Below are positions 11,957 through 23,700 of a stretch of 64,000 nucleotides of DNA, in pieces. The notes below the pieces were generated by a model. The model made no database searches. It saw nothing but the letters and a program-made list of their open reading frames with translations, and was not told where the DNA came from. The DNA lies in the NCBI GenBank assembly GCA_029582155.1, contig CM055895.1:62287078-62351077 (forward strand), read 5' to 3'. This DNA is from Panopea generosa (Eukaryota > Mollusca > Bivalvia > Adapedonta > Hiatellidae). The number at the start of each line of letters is the position of its first letter. Positions within the stretch are counted from its first letter, which is position 1. Position numbers and translations under genes: made by a program.

Positions 11957-12840
11957 CAATGTACACACACAAAATAAGTGACAACAACTGCCATGGTCAG
12001 AAGCACAACCGACACTCGGGGAACAACATAACACTGATACGAGTGCACACCAACCTAAATTCGGCCTCTTCACACATTTATAAGTTATTTGGATATCAAA
12101 CTATTAGGGGTCAATATGCTTGTTTGGTTAACATCTCATTAAATAATTATTGTTTTACGCTGACATGTCATTAAACTGTAAAAAGACTAATAATAACTGC
12201 GACAAACCGAATTCCGTCAATAAATTGCTTGTAATTGATTAACTCAGAATCTGAGATTTTTTTTATGTATATTTTCAACTTTTCTGGTATAAGATTTGCC
12301 TGTTTATGACAATGATTTAGAACAGTCAGTACAAACACGACATAAAACCGAAGAGTGGTCGGTTTATGTTTAGATTTTGATCCTTGGCTCTAGCAATTGT
12401 ATTAACCAACCGGGAATAATGTCTGTTTTTAATGCTTTTTATAAATCATTGAATCATGTGTTTGCTGATCACCTTGATGCAGTATCATGGTGCATTGATG
12501 GTACATTGTCAATAGGTATTCCAATCAGTTAGACACACACAGCTATTGATAATACCATGCATGCTAACGTGGGACACGTACTTTCTGAACTTGTGGTGAC
12601 AATATAAATCATTGTATAAAGTAGTTAAAACTGTTTACTCATGTTTCAATCTTCTATAGATGAATTTTAGAAGAATTCATTTAAAAAAAGCAACAGTAAT
12701 ACAACACATAAAACGCACAATATCGAATATTTGAATTATACGATCGAAGTCTATGTAAATAATAACAGTTTTGTTAATTTAAATGAGTCACCTCTCGGTT
12801 GTAATATATCAAAATTGATACCATGTATACAGTTTGGTAA
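11957..12840. other. Non-genic stretch
   Basis: A 71-codon frame starting at 11959 runs straight out of the microsatellite edge and looks fortuitous. Nothing else seen. Confidence 0.5.
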
Positions 12841-12897
12841 TATTCGTCCGCCTTGCCGTTCGTCCGTCTGTCCGGACGTCCATCCGTCAGTCTGATG
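12841..12897. repeat. Degenerate (TCCG)n tract
   Basis: CGTCCGCC, CGTCCGTCTGTCC and CGTCCATCCGTCAG follow one another as a CG-bearing tetranucleotide-like array. Such tracts are frequent inside mollusc dispersed repeats (general knowledge). The surrounding sequence was not matched to another copy here. Confidence 0.7.
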
Positions 12898-15800
12898 AAT
12901 ATTTCGCGTAAATATGTTACTCAGTATCCGTATATGGAAATGGAATTAAACTTCCCGCTTTAAACAATTACTTGATGTGATTACTATACAGATTCGATAT
13001 CTCGTACCTGATGGACATGAAAGTTGCGTTCAAATTATATTCCTGAGACTGCACAGGTTACATAACTCTGATTCCATTGATGATTTTGAATTCGGAAAAA
13101 GGTTACGCCCCTTGTTTGGCCATATAAATTGCAAGAGAAAATGATCAGGATAATTTATAATATAATGAATTAGTTTGAGTATACTTTCTACACACATACA
13201 ATACACATATAATGAATAGCACTTTTGGGCCTAGATCTAGACATTCAAAGGTTACGTGTTTTATTTTCATTTTAGAACAGTGATCAAATATTAGCAATCT
13301 GATATTCGCACATGTTTATTTACGTATCGTATTTGAATATATATGTGCATTAAAGGGTGTTTCAAAATAAATAAACTGAAAATTAACAAACTTGAAGAAA
13401 GGTCTACAACCAAAAATTGTTGCTATTTGCCATATTATTTTTTCAAATTAAATGAATGGTGACCTGGTTAGACAAACAGGTTCATCAAGATAGACCCGGC
13501 CGCTTTGTTAGAATGCACAACATTAATAAAACTATTTATTGTAAACTAGCAACCGCCTTTTTCATCACGTTATATATAATATATTCACGGCTGCCACCTA
13601 AACAAGTTGTGACAATGAGGTGATCAAATTTCCACAGACATTGACCAAAACATATAAAACAGCTAATGGTTAGCCGCTCATGCCCATTACGCAATCTCGT
13701 ATTGTATTATTTTACTTGAAACGGATTTTATTATTCTAAACTAACACGGTCTGTAAACCTTAGACTAGCTCATGATTTAATAAGCAGAATGCGGTATTAG
13801 CGGTGATGTTGACTTTAGCACACGCTATTGACAGTTGCGTTACTGACGATTTAAGACATGGACGTTTGCCTTGTTAACGTGAATATGCCGTTTATAGAAC
13901 AAAGTGTATTTTATATATATTAAAAAAACAAAAACAATCTGCAGATGCCTAGTTCAAGTCTTTAATTAAAATGATTTTTGGAAGTTTTTACAACAATGTA
14001 GAGAGGCTAATAACAGTATATTGTAATTTGCGCAATAGAATTTAGATCATGATATTATTAATGAACATAGTTCACTATTAGTCCAGTTATTGGTACAGAG
14101 ATTGTCATGAGGTCGAATAACCTGACAAATATCTCTTATAAATTACATTTCTGTAGATTATAAAGAAATGCACAACGTGCCCATTACGGTTCGTTTCAAA
14201 CGAAGTATACTGCGAATACAACGATACAAATACAGTAAATTACAACATAATACTCATAATCATAAGTTAATTTCTAACAAACAGGAAAAGATATGTCACA
14301 CCATCTTTGAAGGTCAGAAACAGTAGATTTCAAAAATATTTCTCAATTTGAATTTACTTTACTCATAGAACAGCCGAGAATTGAATCAACGATATGTCAT
14401 GCGACCAAATCTACTACTTATATATCGATTATTATGCAATTAGAAACGTCATTACGCACTTATTTACATAACGATATACTTAAAGGTGATACACACCACC
14501 ATGGTCTATTTCAAGCGTTTTCCGTATACGCTTAAACGCTTTTCTTGGTCACATTTATACTAAAGTTTATAGATAAAGAATGAACTTCATTGCACATTAA
14601 ATGTACAGGAGAATATATATATTAACTAAAACGATTACAAAATTGTCAAACCGTTAATTTGTATATTACTTGTATACGCATTGTGGCATATTGCGCACAT
14701 TGTTCTAGAAACTACATGTATAAATAGAACGCGCTTAATATGTTATTGCTCCGTGTGTCGTTTGAGTGACGTCTATGCCGTCTTCACTTACTGATATTGT
14801 CAGTTGCAACGTGTTTGTTTTAACGATATTGCTTTGGATTGCTTTTTATTGCAACAACAAAGAAAATTCATAATAGAAGAATAAATATGATTTCCTAATG
14901 TTCATCAAATTTGATAACAAATGCATAATACATGTTTTATCTTGTAGATAAACCAAACTATTAGACATTGGTTTTCTTACAGAATTTGTTACACGAAGTT
15001 TAGTATTTAAACAGTGTCGTATTGAAAAAATATGAAATACAATATACCTTCACTTCAAGAAGTACAGTTATATAACCCTCTTTATATACTACTTTGTTAT
15101 ATATAATTGGTCGATATGGTTCTATACGTTATGGTTAATGACTATTTTAAAGGGATGTCGATCTTGTAAAATCATGATTATTGTGATTGCATTATAATTA
15201 TTACAGTTTTAGTTGTTTACTTTTAATTCTAAAATAAGTTGTATGAAATGTTCATATTCTACATACACCCTTTTAAAACACTTTATAAAAGTATATATCG
15301 TGGAATAGTACTACTAGCCAGTTCCCTGATTCATATTGCATAGGAGCAGTGCTTAAATCTTTTCATTTAATGTGACAATACCATTTTAACCTTTAAAATA
15401 TTTTCGCCGGTACTTATATTATCATGTTCAGACAAGTCAATAGGACCATTACGAAACTGGTAAAAAAATATAACGAATCCATTTCTAATTACTTATTATT
15501 GTATTGACTATAACCTGAATGTTAATAAAAGAAGCTGCCGCAATACTAGTATATCTGTTTCAAAAAAGCAATATTATTGTTCTATGTCTAACCTTTTGCA
15601 ATTATATAAGAACACAAAAGCATAGAATATCAAGGATAATTATGAAGGTTTAAGTATTTACATGTATAACGTTAATTTATAGATAAACATTTTAGAATTG
15701 AATAGTTTAAGGTGTTTTCTGGTACACTTTTACCACTGACTATATTTTTCGATTAAACGTGTATATTTAATTCTTTAATAGTAATATAAATAAATGAGAG

Positions 15801-16295
15801 CACATTTTGTTATGTTATAAGGTAATTGCATTATGTTGTTAAATAACATTGCCATAAGTAAAATATGAAATTTGCAGCTGAAATTGTTCAAAGAAACAAC
15901 ATTGTTTTATTTGATAACATAATATCAAACTTAAGTCTTATGCTTTTAATAGTTTAAATGTATAGTAAAGATATCTCACTTATGCTACTGTTATAATCTT
16001 CTCCAATTAATTGTTATGAAACACAAGAATAGAGCGATTTATTGAGAGTTTCAGGATACGTGCATTTCTTTTATGATATCATGAAGATCTGTTATGAGAT
16101 CAAGTCATAATTACGAAGATTTTTTATAATTATTATAAAGAGCTATGATTTTTATGAAGTAAATCATTTGTCAGCTTTTTATCCCTCCACCTTTCCTGGT
16201 CATTCACAAGCGCCGCATAACAGTCAAGTGGGAATGTAATATATAATGTAGTATATTGTGGTTATAGGTAGGTACAAATGAGTGATAATCTGCAG
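12898..16295. other. 3.4 kb with no gene or repeat recognised
   Basis: There is no open frame of 60 codons or more anywhere between 12175 and 16799 on either strand. No member of the window's repeat families, no long inverted repeat and no RNA gene was seen. Confidence 0.6.
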
Positions 16296-16608
16296 TTTCC
16301 GTTAAAATGATTAATTGATTGAATATTTAGGGTCATTTTTATGCCATCAAGAGCTTATAGACGATCAGTTAACATAACCACTGTTTCCTGGGATCCTGGA
16401 AGGTTAACCAGTACTCGAGAACATCTCAGCAAGTAAGTGATAACTTTCCCAATAGAATCAGCGGTGAGAGACGAATAAAAAGGAGACGCCATGTCGTATA
16501 TCAAATATCGCAGAGATTGTGGCGGGAATTCGAACTCACAACCCCTGGATTGATAGCCAGACGCGCTAACGGCTTAGCTAATCAGGCCCGGCGTTTTTTC
16601 CGTTAAAA
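16296..16608 (-). mobile_element. SINE family A, full-length with 12-bp target-site duplication
   Basis: On the minus strand a tRNA-like head begins near 16593 (A box TAGCTAAGCCG, B-box region GAGTTCGAATTCCC). The body follows with GAGTACTGGTTAACC, AGGATCCCAGGAAACAGTGG and GGCATAAAAATGACC, and ends in a short AATCAATTAATCA-type tail rather than poly(A). The element is bracketed by TTTCCGTTAAAA at 16296-16307 and again at 16597-16608, a clear target-site duplication. The insertion is therefore genuine LINE-mediated retroposition and fairly young. The family resembles tRNA-SINEs known across molluscs (for example the RUDI/V-SINE group), but the exact name needs a database match. Confidence 0.9.
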
Positions 16609-16807
16609 ATATAAGTACGCATTTGTTATGTAATTAAGTGCATGTAGCAAAAGTTAAATATAAAACTAGCGTGTTTTTTTTTATTATAAATGATTAAATG
16701 TAACCCCTTTTTAGAAGGTTTTTGTTTTGAACGAAATAACTATTATTCGGTGTTTCTATTGTTCACATAGTCGAGTGTCAGTGGTTCTGATAACAAAAAA
16801 TGGCTAA

Positions 16808-16912
16808 AACTTGGATGAAACATTATCAAACTTGGATGAAACATTATCAAACTTGGATGAAACATTATCAAACTTGGATGAAACATTATCAAACTTGGAT
16901 GAAACATTATCA
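16808..16912 (+). repeat. 21-bp minisatellite, 5 perfect units
   Basis: ACTTGGATGAAACATTATCAA is repeated five times with no visible mismatch. Because 21 is a multiple of three, it yields a frame from 16800 to 17018 encoding five TWMKHYQ heptads followed by about 31 unrelated residues. No signal peptide, splice context or homologue is apparent, so I read this as a recently expanded repeat, not a gene. Confidence 0.95.
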
Positions 16913-17888
16913 AACTATTAACAACTCGTTTGTAATAGATAATTTAAAAACGCTCCAAGATAACCAAGATCAACAACACTGGATACCTCACCCGAGTAAT
17001 TATTATTTTCGGCCTTAATTTAAGAAAAAATAAACAGCTTCTTACACAAAGATAACCTCATCACTACATTTCGTTCAATAATAACATGTTAATAATAACA
17101 TAACTGTCAACACGTTGTTGTATGTTTACTTAGGCTATAAACCACCGAAACCTCTAGCGTGTAAACAATACATTCATTTCGCCAGAGTTCTCTGGTTTTG
17201 ATATTACAGTATTTCTGGACGTCTGCTGCCACAAATCAGACAGAATGTATCCGATCTTGTCTCTGGAAGTTAACAACCCAGTAATATTTTCTCATTTCGC
17301 CTCGGTATGTGTTAACCTGACCGTCTTGATTGATGGTGCTTAAGGAAAGTCTCGGTTATAGTAGTCATTGGAGATATTGTATGATATATTCTTAAGCATT
17401 TAAACCTTTGATAGCATTCTGCTTAGGTAAATCGGGGCGAATAGTCTCGTGACATGCAATATTTTAATAAGCTGCATTTTTCGTGTTATTAATAAAATAA
17501 CTAAAGTGTTAAGCAAACGACCAATCGACAGTTTGTTAACTTTGCCTGAAGTGGCCAATGAACATTTAAGACGATACACAAATTGTTATTGCGGTTTGAA
17601 TTTTTTAGCCGTTCCAAGGCAAGTTCATATCAGCTAGTCGTCATCTATCATCGTGTATGCATAACAGTACTTGGGTATACATGACACAGTGAAAATCCTT
17701 CAGACGAAGAAGCCAGTACAATTTACAAAACAATATCATGGTTCACTTTGCATTTAACAAGTTTGGATAGAACATTCATGGACTCGGATTATAAAATCGT
17801 AACTGTAACTCGAATAAATAATAATGTACGGCCTTCTGATTCTAGACCATCGATAAGTAATATCTGACTTAATATTGGTGGTATATAT
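16913..17888. other. Non-genic stretch
   Basis: Only a 62-codon plus frame (17449-17637) without recognisable similarity. Nothing else seen. Confidence 0.5.
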
Positions 17889-18354
17889 CTATCCCAGAAC
17901 CTGATATCTCCCAAATCAGGGGAGCGTTTCACAAAAAATCTTACGGCAAAAATCGTCGTAAACGTAAACCAACAATCATTCATAATATGTTTAAATTTCA
18001 TCCAAATGAAGTCAAATTGGCTGAAATAATGCCGCAAGTTATATATTTTCCGAAAATGCAATCATTTTAAATGTCGATCAAAATTTGAACACACAACGGA
18101 GAAATTGTCAAATTGACTTACGTCGATTTTTATCGTAAGTTATTTTGTGAAACACAGCCCAGGTCTATTAAATCCAAATGAAAAAGTAGGGAATTCCATG
18201 CCTGTCCCATAATTCATTGCAATTGAGCGCTTATTAAACTGTGACGTCATTCAAACTTTTATTTGAAGAAACTGACCAATCAACGTGCTCAAATGTGACC
18301 CTCCCAACATTTCTAGTTAACGGACACAATCGGGAGAGTTGGATCCGTTCTACA
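17889..18354 (+). repeat. Dispersed repeat X, copy 1, split by a MITE
   Basis: The left part (17889-17920, CTATCCCAGAACCTGATATC) and right part (18160-18354) together align with uninterrupted copies at 27187-27409 and 35073-35281. The right part holds AAAAAGTAGGGAAT, a CRE palindrome TGACGTCA (18242-18249), GACCAATCAACG and the end CGTTCTACA. No terminal inverted repeats or coding frame were found, so its class is unknown. Confidence 0.85.
17921..18159. mobile_element. 239-bp MITE nested in repeat X
   Basis: The ends are imperfect inverted repeats: GGAGCGTTTCACAAAA on the left, and on the right TTTTGTGAAACACAGCC, whose complement is GGCTGTGTTTCACAAAA. Internal sub-terminal blocks AATCGTCGTAAACG and CGTCGATTTTTATCGTAAG are also complementary in character. 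CAGG occurs at 17917-17920 and 18160-18163, while the paralogous sites in the other two X copies have a single AGG at that point, so this is a 4-bp target duplication. The TIR type (GTTTCACAAAA) is common in invertebrate MITEs. The superfamily was not determined. Confidence 0.88.
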
Positions 18355-18590
18355 TACTATATATATATCTATAATGTTTTAACAAAATATTGTCTGACCA
18401 ATATTTACCCCAGCAGTTCATTAATATTTGTCATAGTTAGGATTGACAAATACCCGTCAACTGTGTTGTGTTTTATTTACAGTTGTTTTTTAATTGAAAG
18501 CCAGGTGAACGATATAATTATGCAATTACTGATTAACCCTTTACTCCGTAGATACACGTTTTCCGACACCTAATAACAGAAGACCTTTGA

Positions 18591-18646
18591 AAACAGTGCA
18601 GGAAGAGTTCAGATTGCTTGTAATCTGAACACTTCCTGCACTGTTT
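18591..18646. repeat. Near-perfect hairpin, 25-bp stem and 6-base loop
   Basis: The left arm 18591-18615 and right arm 18622-18646 are complementary at 24 of 25 positions, with a GCTTGT loop. It may be a palindromic mini-element, a MITE reduced to its termini, or a hairpin transcript precursor. No neighbouring gene suggests which. Confidence 0.9.
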
Positions 18647-18689
18647 ACCACTCTGTCAGTTAATATAAACATAATTCACCCAATAATTC

Positions 18690-18803
18690 AAAAGCCTTCT
18701 ATATTAGATGTGTCCAAAGGCGTCTATATTAGAGGTGTCCAAAGGCGTCTATATTAGAGGTGTCCAAAGGCTTCTATATTAGAGGTGTCCAAAGGCATCT
18801 ATA
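18690..18803. repeat. 25-bp minisatellite, about 4.5 units
   Basis: CTATATTAGAGGTGTCCAAAGGC recurs every 25 bp. The first unit reads AGATG instead of AGAGG and the last fades after CATCTATATGAAG. It begins about 45 bp after the hairpin. Confidence 0.93.
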
Positions 18804-19720
18804 TGAAGTAAAGTGTTAAGCTGAGGTAAATATGCAAATCTCTATGAATATTAGTGTAATATTGATAAATTTCAAAATCCCATGGCAGTTAATTATTTAT
18901 GGAAGCTGTTTATAGTTTTTATATTACTTTTTGCATCGATGTGTTATGTTTTGATTTTATTCTATATAATTGCCTTTTTTAATCAAGAAATGTTCTCTTC
19001 ATCTGCTTTTGTCAGCAGACATTATTTTGGACAACATATCGAACGTGACAAATAAAGACGCTTGCACTTGCAACAATAACGCCAATCATATAATATTCAA
19101 AATTACTTCTCATGTTGTATACAACACCTGCGTAACAGAAAGAACAATAGATTGATATGATCAAGACGAGGCTCGCGTCAGTAGCAAATCATATGGAATC
19201 GTCATGTGACAGTTCTGAACCACTCGCCTCTTTCAACATGAGCAGAGTAAATTATACATTAAAATATCAAAGTATTTTGCAAGTATAATTCAATTCTGAT
19301 TTATACAATAACGACCTTAATATGCCTCTGTTGAATGTTCTATACCTTCCACAAAATTGATATATGTTTCTAAGAATACATGTGATGTAAAAACATTTCA
19401 GTCAATCAGCTATAATTTGATATTGTCGTAGAAATTCCGTACCAAAAACACTTGGTAACTTTGCTGAGATACTTTTTAACCTGAAAGAGTACACGAAATA
19501 ATACGACTTCAGATAATAAACACCAGCAGGTTATTGACAAAAATAATTGTACAGCATATTACTGCAACACCAAATCAATTTGAACATAATCCTTGCCATA
19601 GCGACCTTAATTATGTCTTTTGTCAAGTGACACAGGGGATGCAAATGTATTGGTACTTGTAAAACCATATGAAGTAGTCAGTTAAGCATTCACACAGCGA
19701 GCAAAAATAATATTTGTTTG
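18804..19720. other. Non-genic stretch
   Basis: One 61-codon plus frame (18970-19155) of no recognised kind. No repeat seen. Confidence 0.5.
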
Positions 19721-20002
19721 ATTGATTGATTGAATATTTAACGTAATCGATGGCTAACAAACAAGCAGTTAACCTAATCACTGTTTCCTGGGATCCTGAA
19801 ATGTTAACCAGTACTCGAGCACATCCCATTTTCGCAAGTTATTGACACTTTCCCACTCGAATCAGCGACGAGAGACAAATGACAATGATACACAATGTCG
19901 TATATCAATCATCACGGAGATTGTTGCCGGGTGGGGGTTCGAACTCATGACCCCTGGATTGATAGGCAGACGTAACCGACTGAGCTTATCGGGCCCAGCA
20001 TT
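19721..20002 (-). mobile_element. SINE family A, nearly full-length
   Basis: On minus, the head starts near 20000 (A box TAAGCTCAGTCGG, B box GAGTTCGAACCCC). The body has GAGTACTGGTTAACA, AGGATCCCAGGAAACAGTG and CCATCGATTACG, and ends with a clean (TCAA)n tail seen on plus as TTTGATTGATTGATTGAA (19718-19735). This head is the best preserved of the family in the window. No convincing target-site duplication was found. Confidence 0.85.
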
Positions 20003-20194
20003 TTTGTAATAGAAAATACTTAAACAAAAAACAATAACTAATATTTGATAAAAGACAAAATTGTGTTTTTTTTTGTAATCAAATTAGAAAACAAATAAAA
20101 TATATCCATAGCAATAAATAAACAGGCCTTACATGTGCAAATGTCAAAAGTTTAATGCAATGGGCAAGAATTTAATTTTAGGTTTTTATGCATT

Positions 20195-20425
20195 CAACGT
20201 CTAACATATGTTTCATGTAACCAAACCATTTTTTCTTCGAATCCTAGAAGGTTAACCAATACACGTTCACACCCGCAAGTAACTGATAGATTTCCCATTT
20301 GAATCAGCGATGGGAGATAATTGATAATATCGTATATCAGTTATGACGGAGACTGTGACCGGATTGGGTTTTGAGCCATGACCACTTAGCCCTACCGACT
20401 GAACTAGCCAGGTTCGCCATTACTT
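20195..20425 (-). mobile_element. SINE family A, diverged copy
   Basis: Minus-strand order of blocks as in the neighbouring copy: a tRNA-like head near 20420 (GGCTAGTTCAGTCGGTAGGG), CTCCGTCATAACTGATATACG, TTGCGGGTGTGAACG, GGTTAACCTTCTAGGATTC. It is clearly older than the copy 200 bp away. Its tail is short and ragged. Confidence 0.75.
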
Positions 20426-20539
20426 GTAATAATTGTTATATAAATAAAAAAAAATTAAAGGTATTCTACAACATGTGGACAGTATCACTCTACATGCATT
20501 GGTTCTGAACATTACTCAGTGAATGTACATGAATGAAAC

Positions 20540-20732
20540 GGACATATAGTGAAGTGGACAATTTCGCCGCTATAGCATGTTTTCCGGGTTCGATCCCAGA
20601 CCAGATATCATGTTGTCTCAAAAATACCACTCAGTGCTGTTTTCCACAAGGAAACGGGCTCGAGTGCGAGTACTATAAGCTCTGAGCTTACTTCGCAATC
20701 AGATTAATGTACATTAGTATGAACTAATATTG
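20540..20732 (+). mobile_element. SINE family B with intact Pol III boxes
   Basis: A box TAGTGAAGTGG (20547-20557) and B box GGTTCGATCCC (20587-20597) both fit the tRNA promoter consensus. The body contains CAAGGAAACGGGCTCGAG and ATAAGCTCTGAGCTTACTTC and ends TTAGTATGAACTAA. Related copies: 32322-32500 and 48150-48321 on plus, 37235-37410 on minus. Of the four, this one has the best preserved internal promoter. Confidence 0.8.
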
Positions 20733-20740
20733 ATTGTATC

Positions 20741-23700
20741 AAATATGTTAACTAAAAAAAAATTACCGGTATCTCACAACACGACATCTCCCGAGTTAGG
20801 TACGTTATATCCTAATCTAAAATTTGAATTTCCTGTCCTGTCCCACAAAGCATAGCACCTTAATGTCTTTACCAATCTGTGTCGTGAATCAACTTCCTTT
20901 GAAGCAGCTGAACGGTCAGTGTCCTCGTATGGCACTGCAGTGTAACGTTCCATAAAGAGAGATTTAGGGGCGTTCCTACAACTTACATAAACACCTCGTC
21001 CAACGTATACATTACATAAACGGCTACTACGTCGCATGTTCGGTGTCATCTACACACAATAAACCGGTACTTCCTGTTGTTTTTTATGCACGTGGTTGAG
21101 CAGTGAGGAAAGAAAATCCCATTATTTTCATATTAATAATTCGTTTACAAATCAAAGATATAGCCGATTCGAGCAGCATTGTATTAAAGTTTCAAGTTGA
21201 CATGCGTTTTTGAATGGGAACATGGCCGTTTCCTCAAACATTCGAGAAAAGTGACGGTTTGAACCACTTTCAGGTTGAAAACACGTCATTTACAGCTCAA
21301 GGAATCGAAAATCACCGGTTTTGGAAATGAAGATACTGTTATAGCAGGTAAACATATTTAAATAGTTTAAAGGTATTTTTTTTTATTAAGTTTCTAGTTT
21401 ATTTCCTTTTCAATTTCATAATTTGATAATTAGAGGATACGTGTAAGCCGTATTATTAACGTTTTATTCACATTTTTTATGTATTTTTCATGCAATTTTA
21501 AAGAAAACGTTTGCTCAAATATTCCTAAAAAAGTATTTACTGACTCGGATAAATAAATAAAATATCTTACCAGGAATTTCTATAAAAACAATGTTGTTGT
21601 ACAGCAATCATATGGGACGTCCAGATGTCATGCCAGAAAATAATCCGGTATAAGTAAATTTTGGTAAACAGCAAGTCTGAAAATATAGATAAAATTTGTT
21701 ATGGTAATACTCGTAAAATGTATTTATGAAAAATATACACATGTATATTCCCTATTCATCATTTTAGAATAGACAAGTTATTATAAAACTAAATGGTTAG
21801 CGGTGATCAAAAGACTGAAAACGACACGATCATAAAGAACAATTAGAATTACAGTCTTCATATAATAGAAGGGGTGTTAAAAAATAATGCATTTCGGATT
21901 GCTACACAGAATATAAATTGGATTTTCATTTAGACTTAGTTTCGATCCCCTTAAAATATGTAACCCAAAATTACTCGCAAAACTTAATATTCCAATCTAA
22001 TTTTGAATACTATTTCATAATACTATCTTAATTTACCGTGCAGACGCTGGAATATTGAAGACTCGAGCTATTTCAGTTGCATTACTTTTCGTCCAGACAG
22101 GTACTTTTTAAGACTGGGAAACAGAAATAAAGTAAGGAGATAAAAATGGATATGGACAACAACATGTTCCAAATTTATTTACTTCATGACAATGTTCTCT
22201 TTGTGTAATGAAACTTTGACATGCAGCAAGCGCGTATTGCGATGACCTTTGGTAGAATTGCGCATAAGGAGACTCGTCTCTCTGAATGCTGTTAATTGAG
22301 TAGCAAGGCCCCTGGTGTTTCAAGATTATGGCATACGTGACATTTTTTATACTAATGGTTTGTTTTGCAATACAATTGATTTTGCAACGTCTTGTCCATA
22401 TTGTGATGTCCACCCTTTGCTTGGGCTCCGAATAATGAACACTATTACTACTCCAATTGCATCGTGAACTGAAATTATTCGACTTTTACATTTCTGAAAA
22501 CAGCGTATAACCGATGAATATGACATCCAAATATGTCAATACACAAAACATATTTAACCAAACATGTCCCTAACCTATATTCTAGAGATCGTTATACAAT
22601 GTATATAACCGTATGACAGACGTATGCTATTATCGTTTTTGAACCATTATAACATTAGTATAGACGAGTAGACAGTGTGTAACCAGCTACAGGTATGGCA
22701 TACTGAACGAATCAGTACAATGCTGGTATCGATGGAAACGTTATACGTGTAAGTACATTGTACAAACGCATACATTTGACCTGCATCCCATGAATATGTG
22801 AATATTAAGACAGAGTATCGATCATGTGTTTTCTTATTTGAACGCTCCCAGTCTAAACGTTTTCCATTTGAAAACATAATGCGTTTTAATTTATGATACG
22901 GCCGACAAAACATCGTCTTCAAGAAAGTGCTTCTCTTTTATGAACGTTCCATGTGCGTCTAAGTTTCAAAAGCAATTCGTTAATGAAAATTAAATGAATC
23001 GGAATGTTTCTATTTCTAAAAGTAATTCCATTAGGGACACATTTATTGGAACAATAATTTGAGATATTAGACAATGTAATTGATATTTGTATTTTCACGA
23101 AGAAACCATATTTATCGATTACAATCCAAGTATGTATTATCTGGTGATTTTATTGCATTAAATACTACATTCTTATTGAATATATTAAAAACACTGTACA
23201 GCCATAGCATATAGTGTAAGAATAAAGTCTGACAGGACCACTATGCTTTACACCGTGCTATGGTGTGACGACGAGGGAAGGGCAAGATTGGGTGCAGCCG
23301 GTAACCAGATTTTAATCCTCAGATGCAATTTTGCAAACCGTTTCAAGGCTATGCCCCGTCCTCTGTATACATGCATATGTATTGTACTATTTGAGATTAT
23401 TTTATATGTTGACTATTTTATAAGTTTTAACATTTCGTCTTTTAATATATATCTTCTTATTGTACAATACACGTATACACTTATATTCAAATAAATAAGG
23501 TAGACACATTACTTGATACTCATTTGAAAAATACATTACGTAGACAGTAAGTTAATCTGAAACTTCATTTGAATTTCTCAGACATTTGCATTTATTCTCG
23601 TGGTTGCAGACGTCAACTGAAGCATTTCTGTGTCACTTTAAGAACGAACTTTAAACAGGCGGAAAATTATATTCTCTTATGCAAGTGACAACGTTCTCCA

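Noticed and set aside
16800..17018. Repeat protein with five TWMKHYQ heptads
   Set aside because: The frame is a necessary result of a perfect 21-bp minisatellite. There is no homologue, no upstream promoter or splice signal, and the sequence after the repeat is unremarkable.
17789..18061. 90-codon minus frame
   Set aside because: It spans the junction between repeat X and the nested MITE, so it was created by the insertion.
22108..22413. 101-codon minus frame with a Cys-rich C-terminus
   Set aside because: No signal peptide and no cysteine pattern of a known peptide family; it is not supported beyond being open.
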